Positions 62,000 to 64,000 of a stretch of DNA of 64,000 nt are shown here, in pieces; within the stretch, counting starts at the first letter, position 1, and the number at the start of each line of letters is the position of its first letter. Origin of the DNA: Conchocele bisecta. Lineage: Eukaryota > Mollusca > Bivalvia > Lucinida > Thyasiridae. Under the pieces are notes generated by a model. It made no database searches. It worked only from the letters and a program-made list of their open reading frames with translations, and was not told the origin of the DNA. A program made the position numbers and the translations under genes. The stretch lies in the NCBI GenBank assembly GCA_029237695.1, contig CM055279.1, positions 18,935,686 through 18,999,685 of the forward strand. The letters are read 5' to 3'.

Positions 62000-63341
62000 G
62001 CTCCAGATAAGGAAGTAGTAATTGAGTATTGTCACTCCATCATTTCTGAAGCAATAGGGTATTTCAAAAGTCTAATTTTGTAAAAATAAAATCAAACTAC
62101 TATTTACACATCAGTAGACCGAACTAATTGAATAGTTTGCTTCTAAATGAAAACACATACATGGGTATTTCATCAAATTGTCTCCTTGGAGACAATTCTA
62201 ATAAAATACCAAGATGTGTTTTCATGGAAAAATAAGAAAATATGCTATATTTGTGGTCTGTTTATTGTTTTCTGTAGCATGATAAAGATACCACAACTTT
62301 TTCATTGCTTTTTGATACTCACTACTTCTGATTTCAATTGGGTTTTTGGCAATTTTAATTGGGTATTTAAGCAAATACGCACCTTACCTGATTTCGTCAG
62401 GAAGCCGGCGCCTTTGTGGACGTGAAACATTTTACGCCGGCTAAGAGTGCAGCATGTGTACGTGATGCTTGTCCATTGGTTCCGGCAATTGGAACAATAT
62501 ACAGTGGAACCTCTCTAAACCGGACACCAAATAAACACATGGGATCTTATTTTTGATGAGTTGCTCGGTCATTTATTTCGGGTGATACTGTCTGTTCGTG
62601 ATCGCATAACACACACATATGGCTCAGAATGATCAAATGTCTGATTTACAGTGGAACCTCTCTAAACCGGACGGACACCAAGAAAACACCTGTGATGCTA
62701 TTTTTGATAAGTTGCTTGGTCATTCATTTATTTCAGGTGATAATGTCTGCTCGTGATCGCATAACACACACCTATGGCTCAGAATGATCAAATGCATGAT
62801 GTACAGTGAAACCTCTCTAAATCGGACACCCTGTGAGGTATCTCTAAATCGGACACCCTGGGGACTTCCCAGGATACCCGTTTAGAGATATTTCACTGTA
62901 TGCGTCAGTGGATGAAATCTCAGTCGGTGAAGTTGACCAACCCACTCACCGTTCACAGATACAGTTCACAGAATGAGATGTATTTACGAGAACTATATGC
63001 ATGTATACAGAGCTCCAGATAAGGTGCGTATCGGAAGTAGTGAGTATCAAAAAGCAATGAAAAATGTGTGGTATCTTTATCATGCTACAGAAAACAATAA
63101 ACAAACAACAAATATAGCATATTCTTCTTATTTTTCCATGAAAACACGCTTGGTATTTCATTAGAATTGTCTCCAAGGAGAACAAATTCTATTGAAATAC
63201 CAAGACATGTTTTCATCTCGAAGCAAACTATTCAATAATTGTGTGATTTTATTTTACCCAACTAAAATTTGAAATACCCAATTGCAATTGCTTCAGAAAT
63301 AATGGAGTGACAATACTCAATTACTAATTCTTATCTGGAGC
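62000..63341. repeat. Long inverted repeat, arms about 330-390 bp
   Basis: The left arm (62000 to about 62390) pairs with the right arm (about 63012-63341). Both outer ends read gctccagataag. The arms share aagcaatgaaaaa, ggtatctttatcatgctaca and ttgtctcc..ggaga blocks. The loop contains the pogo-like element at 62501-62900. Confidence 0.8.
62501..62900. mobile_element. Pogo/Tigger-like MITE with about 150-bp tandem units
   Basis: acagtggaacctctctaaac recurs at 62501, 62648 and (diverged) 62803. An inverted end, gtttagagatatttcactgt, closes at about 62900. The termini resemble pogo-type TIRs; this is inference. Confidence 0.6.
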
Positions 63342-63345
63342 ATTG

Positions 63346-63984
63346 TGTATAATTATGTTGTCAATACAGTCGAATCTGCGTAATGGCCACCTAGGAGTAA
63401 CAATTCCCGGTCAATAGCAGCCAGGCTTTTGCTTTCCCAAGTACAAGTACATATATTGCCGTCCTACATTATAAATACCCTGACCAGGCGCGGATCCAGA
63501 TTGTTTGTAGGGGTGGGTCCAAGAATTGCGAGCGAGTACGGCGGGGGGAGGGGGTCCTCACCCTAGATTTTTTGGAAACCAGAACGCCTTAGATGTTGTT
63601 TCCAAGCATTTAGTCCACTGTTTCAATGTGAAATAACGATGTATCATTTTTATTTCTTGTTTTATTTGTTTTATTTATTTGTTTACAGCAAGCAGGGGTG
63701 GGTCAAGACCTGGTGTACCCGGTGGCTGAATCTGCCTGACAGTAAAGACTACATGTGAACAGAGACTAACCTAAATCCTTGCTGTGAACAAAGGCCAGAT
63801 TTTCCTCTTCCCATGGCTGGTATTTAAATATATTATTCACAAGTTTCCCCAGTTGCTCTCTGGGGCCCACACCCCAACGCCCAATAAAAAACGCACATAT
63901 GAATCAAGCCATTTATCAGTGATTATATATGTTATGTTCACCTGGTGTCCCGGTGTAATTTACTGACAAATCACACAATTTATA
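63346..63984. mobile_element. Interspersed element with hAT-like ends, copy 2
   Basis: Direct repeat of 12509-13171, including ccaggcgcggatccag at about 63482 and the ctctggggcccacaccccaa block at about 63859. It diverges from copy 1 at about 63984, where another repeat starts. Confidence 0.65.
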
Positions 63985-64000
63985 AGCATGGGCGTAGATA

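Overview
ORGANISM. This is animal nuclear DNA: AT-rich, with multi-exon genes using GT-AG introns, dense MITEs, foldbacks and satellites, a LINE, a solo-LTR family and a Polinton derivative. The repeat style (tandem-array elements ending in a hairpin beside GCC/GAC hexamers, and many short foldbacks) suggests a marine mollusc, most likely a bivalve. That assignment is inference; no rRNA or mitochondrial marker is present. GENES. (1) 1-1349 (+): the broken 3' part of a DDE-transposase-like gene that enters from the left edge. (2) 1592-5189 (+): a three-exon gene fragment, continuing beyond its last donor, with an N-terminal CIDE-N domain and a long coding minisatellite of about 43 copies of an 11-residue SAGPPTH(T/N)PST unit. 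(3) 24.4-31.6 kb (-), possibly starting at 34567: an XK-related (XKR) scramblase-family gene. Its exons join in phase, the XKR membrane domain is complete, and it has an unusual disordered N-terminal extension of about 615 residues with a DEVD-T caspase-type motif. A possible terminal exon is duplicated 10.7 kb further downstream. MOBILE DNA. Two copies of a 2.5-kb element with TG...CA ends and 5-bp target duplications (7674-10198 and 43903-46430) look like solo LTRs in opposite orientations. At 43070-49763 lies a Polinton/adintovirus-like element reduced to two inverted 5' halves, about 1.62 kb per arm around a 0.9-kb spacer. It has exact terminal repeats and a target duplication, so the palindrome itself appears to have inserted. 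One LTR copy is nested in its left arm, and the other arm preserves the empty site. A LINE on the minus strand (about 54.7 to 50.67 kb) has an L1-type ORF1 and an ORF2 lacking its endonuclease. A TIR-bounded, intron-containing, decayed DNA transposon of an uncharacterised invertebrate family lies at 56.5-61.0 kb. Two MITE families with TA target sites and palindromic internal arrays occur twice each. Paired tandem-array elements lie at 16.3-18.0 and 37.7-39.4 kb, and two satellite arrays at 32.4-34.4 kb. REST. The remaining sequence (about 18-24, 10.9-12.5, 34.6-37.7 and 39.5-43 kb) is mostly gene-free with scattered foldbacks. The most unusual items are the palindromic Polinton derivative, the XKR gene with its DEVD-bearing extension, the CIDE-N/minisatellite gene and the intron-containing TIR transposon.
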